DNA of 64,000 bases from Skeletonema tropicum (GCA_037178625.1 CM074127.1:4588001-4652000); one strand, 5' to 3'. Shown: positions 43,501-55,493, counted from the stretch's first letter. The notes: generated by a model not told the origin, from the letters alone. Made by a program: numbers and translations.

Positions 43501-46297
43501 GAAGCGGCTCTTGCGCGTATTGACTACGATAGATACGATATGGCTCAGACTGGTACTGCTGGCCAGCTCACACTGGACCTCTCATATCAGCCACCAGACT
43601 GTAGCATCGCTTCTACGCACGCCAGCCGTCTGAGCAGTGCTAATGTGCTTGTGTAGTATCTGGGTTGAGTATGATGGGTCACTAGAAGCGGCTCTTGCGC
43701 GTATTGACTACGATAGATACGATTTGGCTCAGACTGGTACTGCTGGCCAACTCACACTGGACCTCTCATATCAGCTAAGAGATTGTAGCTTCGCTTCTAC
43801 GCACGCCAGCCGTCTGCGCAGTGCTAGTATGCTTATGTAGTATCTGGGTTGAGTTTAATGGGTCACTAGATGTGGCTCATTACTATAATGTCGACGATAG
43901 ATACGATTTGGCTCAGACTGGTACTGCTGGCCAGCTCACACTGGAACTCTCATTTCAGCCACCAGACTGTAGCATCGCTTCTACGCACGCCAGCCGTCTG
44001 AGCAGTGCTAATGTGCTTGTTAAGCATCTGGGTTGAGTTGAATGGGTCAATAAAAGCGGCTCATTACTATAATGTCGACGATAGATCGATTTGGCTCAGA
44101 CTGGTACTGCTGGCCAGCTCACACTGGACCTCTCATCTATATCAGCTAAGAGACTGTAGCATCGCTTCTACGCACGCCAGCCGTCTGCGCAGTGCTAGTA
44201 TGCTTGTGTAGTATCTGGGTTGAGTTTAATGGGTCACTAGAAGCGGCTCATTACTTTAATATCGACGATAGATACGATTTGGCTCAGACTGCTACTGCTG
44301 GCCAGCTCACACTGGACCTCTCATATCTGCTACGAGACTGTAGCATCGCTTCTACGCACGCCAGCCGTCTGAGAAGTACTAATATGCTTGTGTAGTATCT
44401 GGGTTGAGTTTAATGGATCACTAGAAGCAGCTCATTACTATAATGTCGACGATAGATACGATTTGGCTCAGACTGGTACTGCTGGCCAACTCACACTGGA
44501 CCTCTCATCTATATCAGCCACCAGACTGTAGCATCGCTTCTACGCACGCCAGCCGTCTGCGCAGTGCTAGTATGCTTGTGTAGTATCTGGGTTGAGTATG
44601 ATGTGTCACTAGAAGCGGCTCATTACTATAATGTCGACGATAGATACGATTTGGCTCAGACTGGTACTGCTGGCCAGCTCACACTGGACCTCTCATATCA
44701 GCCACCAGACTGTAGCATCGCTTCTACGCACGCCAGCCGTCTGAGCAGTGCTAATGCGCTTTTGTAGTATCTGGGTTGAGTTTAATGGGTCACTAGAAGC
44801 GGCTCTTGCGCGTATTGACTACGATAGATACGATTTGGCTCAGATTGGTACTGCTGGCCAGCTCACACTGGACCTCTCATATCTGCTATGAGACTGTAGC
44901 ATCGCTTCTACGCACGCCAGCCGTCTGAGAAGTACTAGTATGCTTGTGTAGTATCTGGGTTGAGTTTAATGGGTCACTAGAAGCGGCTCATTACTATAAT
45001 GTCGACGATAGATACGATTTGGCTCAGACTGGTACTGCTGGCCAACTCACACTGGACCTCTCATCTATATCAGCTACGAGACTGTAGCATCGCTTCTACG
45101 CACGCCAGCCATCTGAGCAGTGCTAATGTGCTTGTGTAGTATCCCAGCTCACACTGGACCTCTCATATCTGCTACGAGACTGTAGCATCGCTTCTACGCA
45201 CGCCAGCCGTCTGAGAAGTACTAATATGCTTGTGTAGTATCTGGGTTGAGTTTAATGGGTCACTAGAAGCGGCTCATTACTATAATGTCGACGATAGATA
45301 CGATTTGGCTCAGACTGGTACTGCTGGCCAACTCACACTGGACCTCTCATCTATATCAGCTAAGAGACTGTAGCATCGCTTCTACGCACGCCAGCCGTCT
45401 GAGCAGTGCTAATGTGCTTGTGTAGTATCTGGGTTGATTATAATGGGTCACTAGAAGCGGCTCTTGCGCGTATTGACTATGATAGATACGATTTGGCTCA
45501 GATTGGTACTGCTGGCCAGCTCACACTGGACCTCTTATATCAGCCACCAGACTGTAGCATCGCTTCTACGCACGCCAGCCGTCTGAGCAGTGCTAATGTG
45601 CTTGTTTAGCATCTGGGTTGAGTTGAATGGGTTAATAGAAGCGGCTCATTACTATAATGTCGACGATAGATCTATTTACTTGGCTCAGACTGGTACTGCT
45701 GGCCAGCTCACACTGGACCTTTCATCTATATCAGCTACGAGACTGTAGCATCGCTTCTACGCACGCCAGCCGTCTGCGCAGTGCTAGTATGCTTGTGTAG
45801 TATCTGGGTTGAGTTTAATGGGTCACTAGTTGCGGCTCATTACTTTAATATCGACGATAGATACGATTTGGCTCAGACTGGTACTGCTGGCCAGCTCACA
45901 CTTGACCTCTCATCTATATCAGCTAAGAGACTGTAGCATCGCTTCTACGCACGCCAGCCGTCTGCGCAGTGCTAGTATGCTTGTGTAGTATCTGGGTTGA
46001 GTTTAATGGGTCAATAAAAGCGGCTCATTTCTATAATATTGACGATAGATACGATTTGGCTCAGATTGGTACTACTGGCCAGCTCACACTGGACCTCTCA
46101 TCTATATCAGCTACGAGACTGTAGCATCGCTTCTACGCACGCCAGCCGTCTGAGCAGTGCTAATGTGCTTGTGTAGTATCTGGGTTGAGTTTAATGGGTC
46201 ACTAGAAGCGGCTCATTACTATTATGTCAACGATAGATACGATTTGGCTCAGACTGGTACTGCTGGCCAGCTCACACTGGACCTCTCATTTTAGCTT
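40560..46297 (+). repeat. Satellite array 1, ~184-188 bp monomers, about 30 copies
   Basis: Head-to-tail monomers starting for example at CTGGGTTGAGTTTAATGGGT and containing GATACGATTTGGCTCAGACT and CATCGCTTCTACGCACGCCA. Two left-half types alternate irregularly (CTCATTACTATAATGTCGAC versus CTCTTGCGCGTATTGACTAC), combined with three right-half types (ATATCAGCCACCAGACTG, ATCTATATCAGCTAAGAGAC, ATATCTGCTACGAGACTG). Lengths alternate between 184 and 188 because of a CTAT insertion. Most monomers carry a ~65-codon open frame that overlaps the next; because 184 is not a multiple of three, the frame rotates and each ends at TAG. I treat these frames as a by-product of repetition, not genes. One monomer is truncated near 45143. 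Confidence 0.95.
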
Positions 46298-48620
46298 CCA
46301 GCTTGTAGCGACGGCTTTAATCAAGACGTGGTAGAATGCGTTGCTTCTTCCTATCTATCGCTGGAACTTTTTCTTCTTGTCTTTCATCTTTGTGATGTAT
46401 AATGGGTCAGTAGTTGCGGCTGATGAAGGCTTCATCCATGCTGTGTTTTTGTTTTTTCTATTTGTGCTCTCATTAGGACATCTACGAGGTCGTATTGTAA
46501 AGTAGCGGGTTTAGTGTTTGCTGCTCATTATTCTTAGCTACTTCTGAAGTTGATTTTTCACAACTACGAGACTCTATCAAGACAATTGTGGATAGTTAGT
46601 TGCAAAAATAGTGGAAGTTCAATCTTAATGTCCAGTTATTCACAATTGGGTAGTGTATTTTTTCAATGATTTCTTCTCCTCGTCCATTCTAATTATACAA
46701 TCGTGCCTTCGTTCATGATACCCTAAGCAGTTTCACTAAAAACAGACTCAAACTCTGAAAAATTAACCTCGCCTGTTCCACTCAAGTCTAATGAACTTAA
46801 CAATAGAGCTCTTTTGATAAGAGTAGAAGCAATCACGTTAGAGAAAAGTTATCAGCATTTTGTTCAGGAAAAGAGAAGTGGAAACTTACAGGTCTTTGTC
46901 TGAGAATGCCATGCCAAGGTTTTTCATCAAATTGTGTATTTCAGATGCATCTAAAGTTCCTGACCTATCAACATCAACCTCATCGAAAGCTTCCTTGAGC
47001 TGGTCTCTATGCGGAAAAGACTTTTTTCTTTGAAGAACCATAGCTCTTCGAAACTCTTGACGGAGTGCAAGATGTTTTAGTGTATCTTGAAGCTCAGGAT
47101 AATTGTCAGCCAGCTGTTGCAACTTTTCGTATGACATACTTTGCACCACGCATGTGTCGGCTTTGCAAACTGCAGCTGCTTTTCTGTTTCGCTTGAGGAC
47201 ATGTGACTGAACTCCAAAAAGGCGTCCCTTTTTTACTGTGTATATTTTGTGTTCAGCAGCGTTGATATCAACGATGCCCTCCTTGACAATAAAGGCATCT
47301 CGAGGCACCTGACCGTTATCAAAAATGATATCCCCTTTTTTGTAGGTCTTTTCGACCATGTCTCCGTGTCTTTTCATAATACTAGCAGCTCGGCCAAATC
47401 TCTCTGTGTTTGCCTTCTCTCTCAATTTTAAGCCAAAAATAGAACCCTTCATGATATGTTTTTCAAACAATGTCTTGTCCATCTTGATCACATTAACTGG
47501 AGTGGTGCAGGTAATAGTGTTTTCCTCGTCCTGCCTAAAATGCCACCCTTGCCAAAGTAGGCACCCGGGCCTTTCTTTGTACGAAAGCCATCTTTTGTTG
47601 TCACTTCAATGGTGCCGCTGTTGATGAAGTACACAAAATCCCCGTCATCACCTTCCTTGTATATAACATGACCTCTTGGAAAATATACACTCTTCAGATT
47701 TTCACCAACCAAATCCGTAAAATTAGTGAACGACATTTTATCATCTCCTTCCTCTCGACTTATGTCTCGTTTCGTGGTTGACCTACGGATCAATTGAGAC
47801 GTTGGCAGCGATTTTAGATCTTTCTTTGATAGAAAGCCTTTTTTGTCTTTGTCTATATGATCAAACGCTCGTTCAAGAAGAGGAGTATGCTTCTTGTCTT
47901 TTGGCTCTAACTGAATGTCAGCTTCCTCATCATCCTGATCTGAGAATAAAAGAAGACTTTCGATAACGGACTTCTCAAGCCCTGATTTGTAGCGCTGCAC
48001 CTGCTTGAGACGTTTCACGGAATCTTCAATTACCTCCTCTCGTGCTGTTTCCCCGGTGACCCAAGGATGGTGCAACATCTCGAAAGCAGTCATTCGCTTC
48101 TTCGGATCGGGATCCATCAACCTAGTCAGTAAATCGATTGCTGACTCAGATATGTCAACTTCAAACGAACAGTCCTTAAGCGGAGGTCGGCGTTGCTCCT
48201 TGATGCGCCTTCCAATTTCTTCATCCGTTGCATCACAGTCTAAATCAAAGGGGTGTCTTCCCAGAAGCATAGTGAAAATAATAACTGCAGTAATGCATGC
48301 ATGCAGTAATGATGATGTCAGTAGGAGATAACAACATCACAACGAACGTGGTACAATTGTTGCCAATAATACTCACCTCCCAACGCCCACATATCTACAG
48401 ATGGATCAATATCAATACTTTCATTATCAAAAGCCTCTGGAGGACAATAGGCAGTAGTAGCACCATCTTCATGGGTAAGCTTTCTAGGAGGTAGCCTGGT
48501 GCCAGAAAGCTCCTCCTCTGGATGAGATAGCACCTCAGAACATCCAAAGTCAATCAACTTCACCATAAAGTCAGCACGATTCTTCTGAAGTATGTAATTT
48601 CGAAGCATGATGTTCTCAGG
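42174..48620. repeat. Tandem segmental duplication, copy 1 (~6.45 kb)
   Basis: This block spans the second half of satellite array 1 and the 3' half of the CDPK gene. It is followed at 48626 by a second copy that begins at the same monomer position (ATCTGGGTTGAG at 42174 and 48626). The junction has five extra bases (48621-48625, ATTTG). Confidence 0.85.
46723..48620 (-). pseudogene. Truncated, frameshifted copy of the CDPK-CNB gene
   Basis: Near-identical to 58072-59970 (offset 11,349-11,350). Retained: exon 3 (46723-46810), exon 2 (46890-48284) and the 3' part of exon 1 (48377-48620). The copy ends at 48620 inside the kinase catalytic loop (just before the NIMLRN block), so the ATP-binding lobe is missing and satellite DNA follows. 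One T is missing near 47517 relative to the intact gene (GTAATAGTGTT versus GTAATAGTTGTT on the plus strand), breaking the frame between the two CNB domains. Its 3' flank (46298-46722) is duplicated too. It has no promoter of its own apart from whatever the satellite supplies. Confidence 0.9.
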
Positions 48621-48625
48621 ATTTG

Positions 48626-51228
48626 ATCTGGGTTGAGTTTAATGGGTCACTAGATGTGGCTCATTACTATAATGTCGACGATAGATACGATTTGGCTCAG
48701 ACTGGTACTGCTGGCCAACTCACACTGGACCTCTCATATCAGCCACCAGACTGTAGCATCGCTTCTACGCACGCCAGCCGTCTGCGCAGTGCTAGTATGC
48801 TTGTGTAGTATCTGGGTTGAGTTTAATGGGTCACTAGAAGCGGCTCATTACTATAATGTCGACGATAGATACGATTTGGCTCAGACTGGTACTGCTGGCC
48901 AGCTCACACTGGACCTCTCATATCAGCGACCAGACTGTAGCATCGCTTCTACGCACGCCAGCCGTCTGAGCAGTGCTAATGCGCTTGTGTAGTATCTGGG
49001 TTGAGTTTAATGGGTCACTAGAAGCGGCTCTTGCGCGTATTGACTACGATAGATACGATTTGGCTCAGATTGGTACTGCTGGCCTGCTCACACTGGACCT
49101 CTCATATCTGCTATGAGACTGTAGCATCGCTTCTACGCACGCCAGCCGTCTGAGAAGTACTAATATGCTTGTGTAGTATCTGGGTTGAGTTTAATGGGTC
49201 ACTAGAAGCGGCTCATTACTATAATGTCGACGATAGATACGATTTGGCTCAGACTGGTACTGCTGGCCAGCTCACACTGGACCTCTCATCTATATCAGCT
49301 AAGATACTGTAGCATCGCTTCTACGCACGCCAGCCGTCTGAGCAGTGCTAATGTGCTTGTGTAGTATCTGGGTTGATTATAATGGGTCACTAGAAGCGGC
49401 TCTTGCGCGTATTGACTATGATAGATACGATTTGGCTCTGACTGGTACTGCTGGCCAGCTCACACTGGACCTCTCATATCAGCCACCAGACTGTAGCATC
49501 GCTTCTACGCACGCCAGCCGTCTGAGCAGTGCTAATGTGCTTGTGTAGTATCTGGGTTGAGTATAATGCGTCACTAGAAGTGGCTCTTGCGCGTATTGAC
49601 TATGATAGATACGATTTGGCTCAGACTGGTACTGCTGGCCAGCTCACACTGGACCTCTCATCTATATCAGCTAAGAGATTGCAGCATCGCTTCTACGCAC
49701 GCCAGCCGTCTGAGCAGTGCTAGTATGCTTGTGTAGTATCTGGGTTGAGTATAATGGGTCACTAGAAGCGGCTCTTGCGCGTATTGACTACGATAGATAC
49801 GATATGGCTCAGACTGGTACTGCTGGCCAGCTCACACTGGACCTCTCATATCAGCCACCAGACTGTAGCATCGCTTCTACGCACGCCAGCCGTCTGAGCA
49901 GTGCTAATGTGCTTGTGTAGTATCTGGGTTGAGTATGATGGGTCACTAGAAGCGGCTCTTGCGCGTATTGACTACGATAGATACGATTTGGCTCAGACTG
50001 GTACTGCTGGCCAACTCACACTTGACCTCTCATATCAGCTAAGAGATTGTAGCTTCGCTTCTACGCACGCCAGCCGTCTGCGCAGTGCTAGTATGCTTAT
50101 GTAGTATCTGGGTTGAGTTTAATGGGTCACTAGATGTGGCTCATTACTATAATGTCGACGATAGATACGATTTGGCTCAGACTGGTACTGCTGGCCAGCT
50201 CACACTGGAACTCTCATTTCAGCCACCAGACTGTAGCATCGCTTCTACGCACGCCAGCCGTCTGAGCAGTGCTAATGTGCTTGTTAAGCATCTGGGTTGA
50301 GTTGAATGGGTCAATAAAAGCGGCTCATTACTATAATGTCGACGATAGATCGATTTGGCTCAGACTGGTACTGCTGGCCAGCTCACACTGGACCTCTCAT
50401 CTATATCAGCTAAGAGACTGTAGCATCGCTTCTACGCACGCCAGCCGTCTGCGCAGTGCTAGTATGCTTGTGTAGTATCTGGGTTGAGTTTAATGGGTCA
50501 CTAGAAGCGGCTCATTACTTTAATATCGACGATAGATACGATTTGGCTCAGACTGGTACTGCTGGCCAGCTCACACTGGACCTCTCATATCTGCTACGAG
50601 ACTGTAGCATCGCTTCTACGCACGCCAGCCGTCTGAGAAGTACTAATATGCTTGTGTAGTATCTGGGTTGAGTTTAATGGATCACTAGAAGCAGCTCATT
50701 ACTATAATGTCGACGATAGATACGATTTGGCTCAGACTGGTACTGCTGGCCAACTCACACTGGACCTCTCATATCAGCCACCAGACTGTAGCATCGCTTC
50801 TACGCACGTCAGCCGTCTGCGCAGTGCTAGTATGCTTGTGTAGTATCTGGGTTGAGTATGATGTGTCACTAGAAGCGGCTCATTACTATAATGTCGACGA
50901 TAGATACGATTTGGCTCAGACTGGTACTGCTGGCCAGCTCACACTGGACCTCTCATATCAGCCACCAGACTGTAGCATCGCTTCTACGCACGCCAGCCGT
51001 CTGAGCAGTGCTAATGCGCTTGTGTAGTATCTGGGTTGAGTTTAATGGGTCACTTGAAGCGGCTCTTGCGCGTATTGACTACGATAGATACGATTTGGCT
51101 CAGATTGGTACTGCTGGCCAGCTCACACTGGACCTCTCATATCTGCTATGAGACTGTAGCATCGCTTCTACGCACGCCAGCCGTCAAAGAAGTACTAGTA
51201 TGCTTGTGTAGTATCTGGGTTGAGTTTA
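48626..51228 (+). repeat. Satellite array 2, left part (~14 monomers)
   Basis: Monomer-by-monomer copy of 42174-44971, with one monomer (~188 bp) fewer and a few substitutions. It ends at the retrotransposon insertion; the last five bases, 51224-51228 (GTTTA), are the target-site duplication. Confidence 0.93.
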
Positions 51229-51447
51229 TGACCTACTTGGCTGTATACAGTAAGATTGAAGTGTTCTAACTAAGAGATTATAATTATTCTACGGAGGCAC
51301 CGGTGTCATGGTACCGAAGTTGATGAGTTGATTGAAGTTACAACTGTGAGGAAGAAGGCGACGTGGTAGAAGACACGCACGTGCAAGTAGATAGAAAAGC
51401 TCGATACATAAATACTGTACTATGCCAGTACTCTCTGTACCTCGTCA
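51229..51447 (-). repeat. 3' LTR
   Basis: 219 bp, identical to 56558-56776. In element orientation it starts TGACGAGGTACAG and ends CAAGTAGGTCA. The purine-rich GGGGCAGCAA immediately upstream (plus-strand 51448-51457) is the likely polypurine tract. Confidence 0.95.
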
Positions 51448-51512
51448 TTGCTGCCCCATGGATCGAGCGTGAAAAGGGATGTATCTGTAGGAGTTTTGTA
51501 AGGTTTGATCCG

Positions 51513-54500
51513 TCAAATGTTGATGCGTTCAATAACGCCAGGTCTGATCTGAATAGAAATGTTTCCGTTGACATGAACTTGTGTAATGGGATAAGGACCA
51601 ATCCATCGTTCATCAAGCTTGCGAAAAATGTAAATCTTCTTCAGAACTCTATCTCCAACTTTGTAATCATAGGAAAAGCGTTTCGCATTTGCTCTGATAG
51701 CATCCTTGTCGACACGAAGTTGACGACGTTCATTGATCGAATCCATATCAACTTCCAACTTGACGTTGTGAAGCATATCACGTTGAAAGACCAATGCACC
51801 TGGAGAATACCCTGTTGATTCTGAGACATTGCAACGAACTGCGTGTAATGCGGAACCGAGGGCACGTTCAAGAAGCCTGTGAGCTTCGCTAATAGTCTGA
51901 CAGATATTGTCCTTCAAGAGGACACGTAGGGAGTTTCCAATAGTGAGATGCATTCTCTCGACAATACCATTGCCGGCAGGATTGCGGGCAGTAGTGCATG
52001 CATGAGTAATAGCCCAATCATAGAGAAGTTCTTGGAATTCTGGGCCAATAAATTCACCTCCATTATCTGATCCACACACCTCAGGTTTTGGAAAAAGAGA
52101 AAGCCAACATGCTTCGAATGCTTGCGCTACTTCTTCGCTAGTCTTCCGAGAGATGATTTTTGCTGTTGGATATCCTGAAGCACGATCAATGCACGTTAAT
52201 GCAAAGAGCTCGACTGATTTTCCTCCTCGAAGATCAAAGGTCCACGGGCCAATTAGATCGACATCAACTTGCTGCCAAATGTCTAGAGAGACATCTCTTG
52301 GTGGGAGATGTCCAATACCGCGTGTGCCAGCCTTGGTAAACTGACAATCATGGCAAACGAAAGCTCGTACTCGAGCACCGAGACTTGGATGGTAATACAG
52401 ATTCAAAGCCTTCTCAAGCGCCTTGTGCCCTGGATGATTGAGCAACTTGTGGTAGAATTCAATGGTAGGATCAAGCGTTTCGTCGGTGAGGACAATTTTC
52501 CAATACTCATCGGGGTCGTTAGGATCCCTGCAATAAGAGCATAAGTCAATATCTTTGAAGGTCTTCAACTCATAGTTCAGATTCTGAGGATCATCACATT
52601 TCTGACGTAACTCTTGATCTTGGTTTTGAGAATCTAGGAGCCACTGGTATCTGAGTGGATTTCGATCCGTAGTTGGACAGTTCATGTAGGCAAGGTCTTC
52701 CTCAGGAAGCGTGTAAAATGATAGAGCATCAAGAAGACCAGGATCATCCAATTCACAAAATAGATCGTCCTGTAGCAAAGTATCAACTGCATTCACATAA
52801 TCCAATTCCTCTGGGGGTGCAATAGCTGCGCCACCTGTTCCCTCCACGGCACCGAGCCCATCAAAGCGAGGTAGCCAGGAATAAGCATCTGCAACAACAT
52901 TCAATTTTCCAGCAAGGTAGTAAATCTTCGGAGTATATTCTTCGACAAATGCACGCCAACGCATCACACGCTGACTGTTCAAGTTTGCAAATGATAGATT
53001 CTTGTGATCAGTGTAACAGTGAAGCTCTGCCCCAAGCAACATCGTGCGATACTCCTTCAAGCACATGACTAATGCCAAAAGTTCTTTTTCCATCGTTGAG
53101 TAGTTCATCTGCGCCGGCGAGAGTTTCTTGCTATAATACGCAACTGGCTTACCATTCTGCATTATACACGCTCCAAGCTGTTTGTCGCTAGCATCAGTGT
53201 ACACGTGGAACGGTTGACGATGATTTGGAAAAGCCATGAGCGCATCCTTAGCAACAACTGCCTTCAACTCTTGAAAGGCACGGTCGTGATCAGCGGTCCA
53301 TGGAATGACCACATTTCGCTTGTCAGTGGAATTAGACAGGTCGTAGAAGGTGTTCAGTAAATGCGAGCGTCGTGGAAAGAGATCACGGTAGAAGTTGACA
53401 AGACCTAGAAAGCTTCGTAGCTCTCCAGCATTGCGAGGGCGTTGCATATTCAAGATTGCCTCAACCTTCTTGGGATTTGGTTTTAACCCTTCAGGCGTGA
53501 CAATATAACCGAGCCATTCCATTTCCTTGACTCCAAACAAACACTTGAGAGGATTGCAAGTGAAGCCCTTGTTTTCCAATCGTTCCAAAACTTGACCTAA
53601 AGTATCCAAGTGTTCTTCCCACGTTTTGGAGAAGATGCCAACGTCATCAATGTAACAATCTACATCAGGCACATCCGCCAAGGTCTGTTCCATCTTAGCT
53701 TGGGCGAATGATGGTGTGTTGGCGAGACCCATCGGTGCGCGAAGGTACTTGTACAATCCAAAGGGAGTGTTGATGACTGCAATATCCTGCGCTTTCTTCG
53801 ACAATTTGAAGCAATAGAATTGCATACTCAAGTCAAGACACGTGGCAAACTGATACCCATGATGCTTACGCAAAACATCCGTGATGACCGGGAGTGGATA
53901 GTTCTTCCTGACAATGACTTTATTCAATTCTCTCAGATCGCTCACCCATCGGACACGTTGTATCCCAGTGCCAGCCTCCGGCTTTTTCGGAATTATGAAG
54001 GTCGGCAGACTCCACTCTGTAGCACCATGAGCTGGTGCAAGCACTCCTATTTCAACCAAATGATTCAATTCCTTACGAAAAACTTCCAAGTGATTATGAG
54101 GTACCGGATACGGGCGCTTCCAAACTGGACGAGCGTTTGGTTGTAGTTCAATATCCATTTCTTCGTCGTCGAATCTTCCCAATGATCCATCAAAAAGTTT
54201 CTTGTGCTTGACGAGGAGCAGACGCAGTTGTTCCTGCTGCGACGAATTGAGATGCGTGCAATATTCTTTCACGAAGTTATCAAGATTCACCTCCTCGTAC
54301 TTGGCATCTGCAATCTGAGTAGTAAATACGTCGTCACCAATGAAGTCGATATCATCTTCAACTTGAAGACTGTCGATAAGACTGGAAGTCCTGGGGGCTG
54401 AGCCGTATGAAGACATTGGTAACCGTACTCCAAATGCTTCCACCTCCAAGGAACTCAATAGGATATCTACACCCACTTTCTTCATGAAATCCATTCCAAG

Positions 54501-55493
54501 AATAAGATCGAAACGACAGTCGGCAGAGAATACTTGGAATTCATGTGACTGAATAACTGCATTCCTGTTGAACTCGGGAAGGCGAAGACCATCTATCGTC
54601 AATAGACCACTAGGGGACATGAGGCCTGCTGCCGTGCTAACCAGTTTCTTCTCCGTCAAGAGATCCATCTGAGTACCTTGCGGAAGTACCCTTGAGTGTG
54701 CAAGACTGACATTGGAACCTGTATCTAGCAAGGCTCTGAAATATCTAGCCGTACCCTTGCCTTGAATAGATCGAACTTGGATGATGACCATTGCAAGTGG
54801 AACAGATTTTCCTTCTTGTCCAGTAACAAATACTACATCTGGACCCTGAATGATGTTGATCGAATCGAGAACTTTATCATCCTCCTCAACCTTAAAGAGA
54901 TATTCTTGACCAGTAACTGAGACATCATTGACAAATTCATCCTGCCAAGTCGTTGCAAAAGTTTCCATGCAGTAATCATGGACATAGTTTTCCATGAAGA
55001 GATCTTGAAGATCATGATGTGTAAATGCTGAATACTCTGGGTTTGATCGACGCACATACTCCACTTGCGACTGCAATGTAGCAGTCCCTAAATGCATGAC
55101 ATAAGACTCTAGCTCGCTCTGACAATGAGATGAATAGATCTCCTGAAGGTCCTCATTAGTAAAAGTGAAACAATCACCAGGACCAAATCCATAATAATCT
55201 TGCTCTTCGAGCTCAAGGACATAACTCGACGCTGGAGTAGAAAAGAGGTCTGATTCCAAACCAAGCGGATCCGACGCTGGGACAAAGGAGTCGACGCTGG
55301 ACTCTCCGCGACTGCCACTCTTGGGCTGAAAACGAGGATCCGACGCTGGGACCCTCAAACTGGCTGGTGCTACAGCGGAATACTCAATGGCTTCAGCTTG
55401 GACGTCTCCTTGCTGGGCCGAGTAGTTAGACAATACTTGCTCACAATGATGCCCAAAATAAAAAGAATCCAAGTCCCCTTGCGGGTCGTCGTT
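51513..55493 (-). CDS. pol: Pol polyprotein: protease, RT, RNase H, integrase
   Basis: Open from just after the gag TGA codon to TGA at 51513-51515, in the same frame as gag; no ATG lies near its start, so expression as a Gag-Pol fusion is expected. An aspartic protease site LLDTGSNVS lies near 54710-54735. The RT has VSDLRELNK, LDLSMQFYCF, the YIDD catalytic motif (about 53640-53655) and LKCLFG. RNase H shows YTDASDKQLGA, EKELLALV and TDHKNL. Integrase has an HHCC finger (H-P-G-H ... C-H-D-C) and the D,D-35-E residues in VDLIGPW, CGSDNGGEF and NGIVERMH. The C-terminus stops at VIERINI, after which the same frame continues with typical integrase-tail residues (RIKPYK). Confidence 0.93.
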   Translation of the reverse strand, partial: NDDPQGDLDSFYFGHHCEQVLSNYSAQQGDVQAEAIEYSAVAPASLRVPASDPRFQPKSGSRGESSVDSFVPASDPLGLESDLFSTPASSYVLELEEQDYYGFGPGDCFTFTNEDLQEIYSSHCQSELESYVMHLGTATLQSQVEYVRRSNPEYSAFTHHDLQDLFMENYVHDYCMETFATTWQDEFVNDVSVTGQEYLFKVEEDDKVLDSINIIQGPDVVFVTGQEGKSVPLAMVIIQVRSIQGKGTARYFRALLDTGSNVSLAHSRVLPQGTQMDLLTEKKLVSTAAGLMSPSGLLTIDGLRLPEFNRNAVIQSHEFQVFSADCRFDLILGMDFMKKVGVDILLSSLEVEAFGVRLPMSSYGSAPRTSSLIDSLQVEDDIDFIGDDVFTTQIADAKYEEVNLDNFVKEYCTHLNSSQQEQLRLLLVKHKKLFDGSLGRFDDEEMDIELQPNARPVWKRPYPVPHNHLEVFRKELNHLVEIGVLAPAHGATEWSLPTFIIPKKPEAGTGIQRVRWVSDLRELNKVIVRKNYPLPVITDVLRKHHGYQFATCLDLSMQFYCFKLSKKAQDIAVINTPFGLYKYLRAPMGLANTPSFAQAKMEQTLADVPDVDCYIDDVGIFSKTWEEHLDTLGQVLERLENKGFTCNPLKCLFGVKEMEWLGYIVTPEGLKPNPKKVEAILNMQRPRNAGELRSFLGLVNFYRDLFPRRSHLLNTFYDLSNSTDKRNVVIPWTADHDRAFQELKAVVAKDALMAFPNHRQPFHVYTDASDKQLGACIMQNGKPVAYYSKKLSPAQMNYSTMEKELLALVMCLKEYRTMLLGAELHCYTDHKNLSFANLNSQRVMRWRAFVEEYTPKIYYLAGKLNVVADAYSWLPRFDGLGAVEGTGGAAIAPPEELDYVNAVDTLLQDDLFCELDDPGLLDALSFYTLPEEDLAYMNCPTTDRNPLRYQWLLDSQNQDQELRQKCDDPQNLNYELKTFKDIDLCSYCRDPNDPDEYWKIVLTDETLDPTIEFYHKLLNHPGHKALEKALNLYYHPSLGARVRAFVCHDCQFTKAGTRGIGHLPPRDVSLDIWQQVDVDLIGPWTFDLRGGKSVELFALTCIDRASGYPTAKIISRKTSEEVAQAFEACWLSLFPKPEVCGSDNGGEFIGPEFQELLYDWAITHACTTARNPAGNGIVERMHLTIGNSLRVLLKDNICQTISEAHRLLERALGSALHAVRCNVSESTGYSPGALVFQRDMLHNVKLEVDMDSINERRQLRVDKDAIRANAKRFSYDYKVGDRVLKKIYIFRKLDERWIGPYPITQVHVNGNISIQIRPGVIERINI

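Noticed and set aside
40679..45609. Dozens of ~67-codon open frames in the satellite as separate genes
   Set aside because: They are the same frame repeated with each monomer, overlapping head to tail; no promoter, splice or family evidence.
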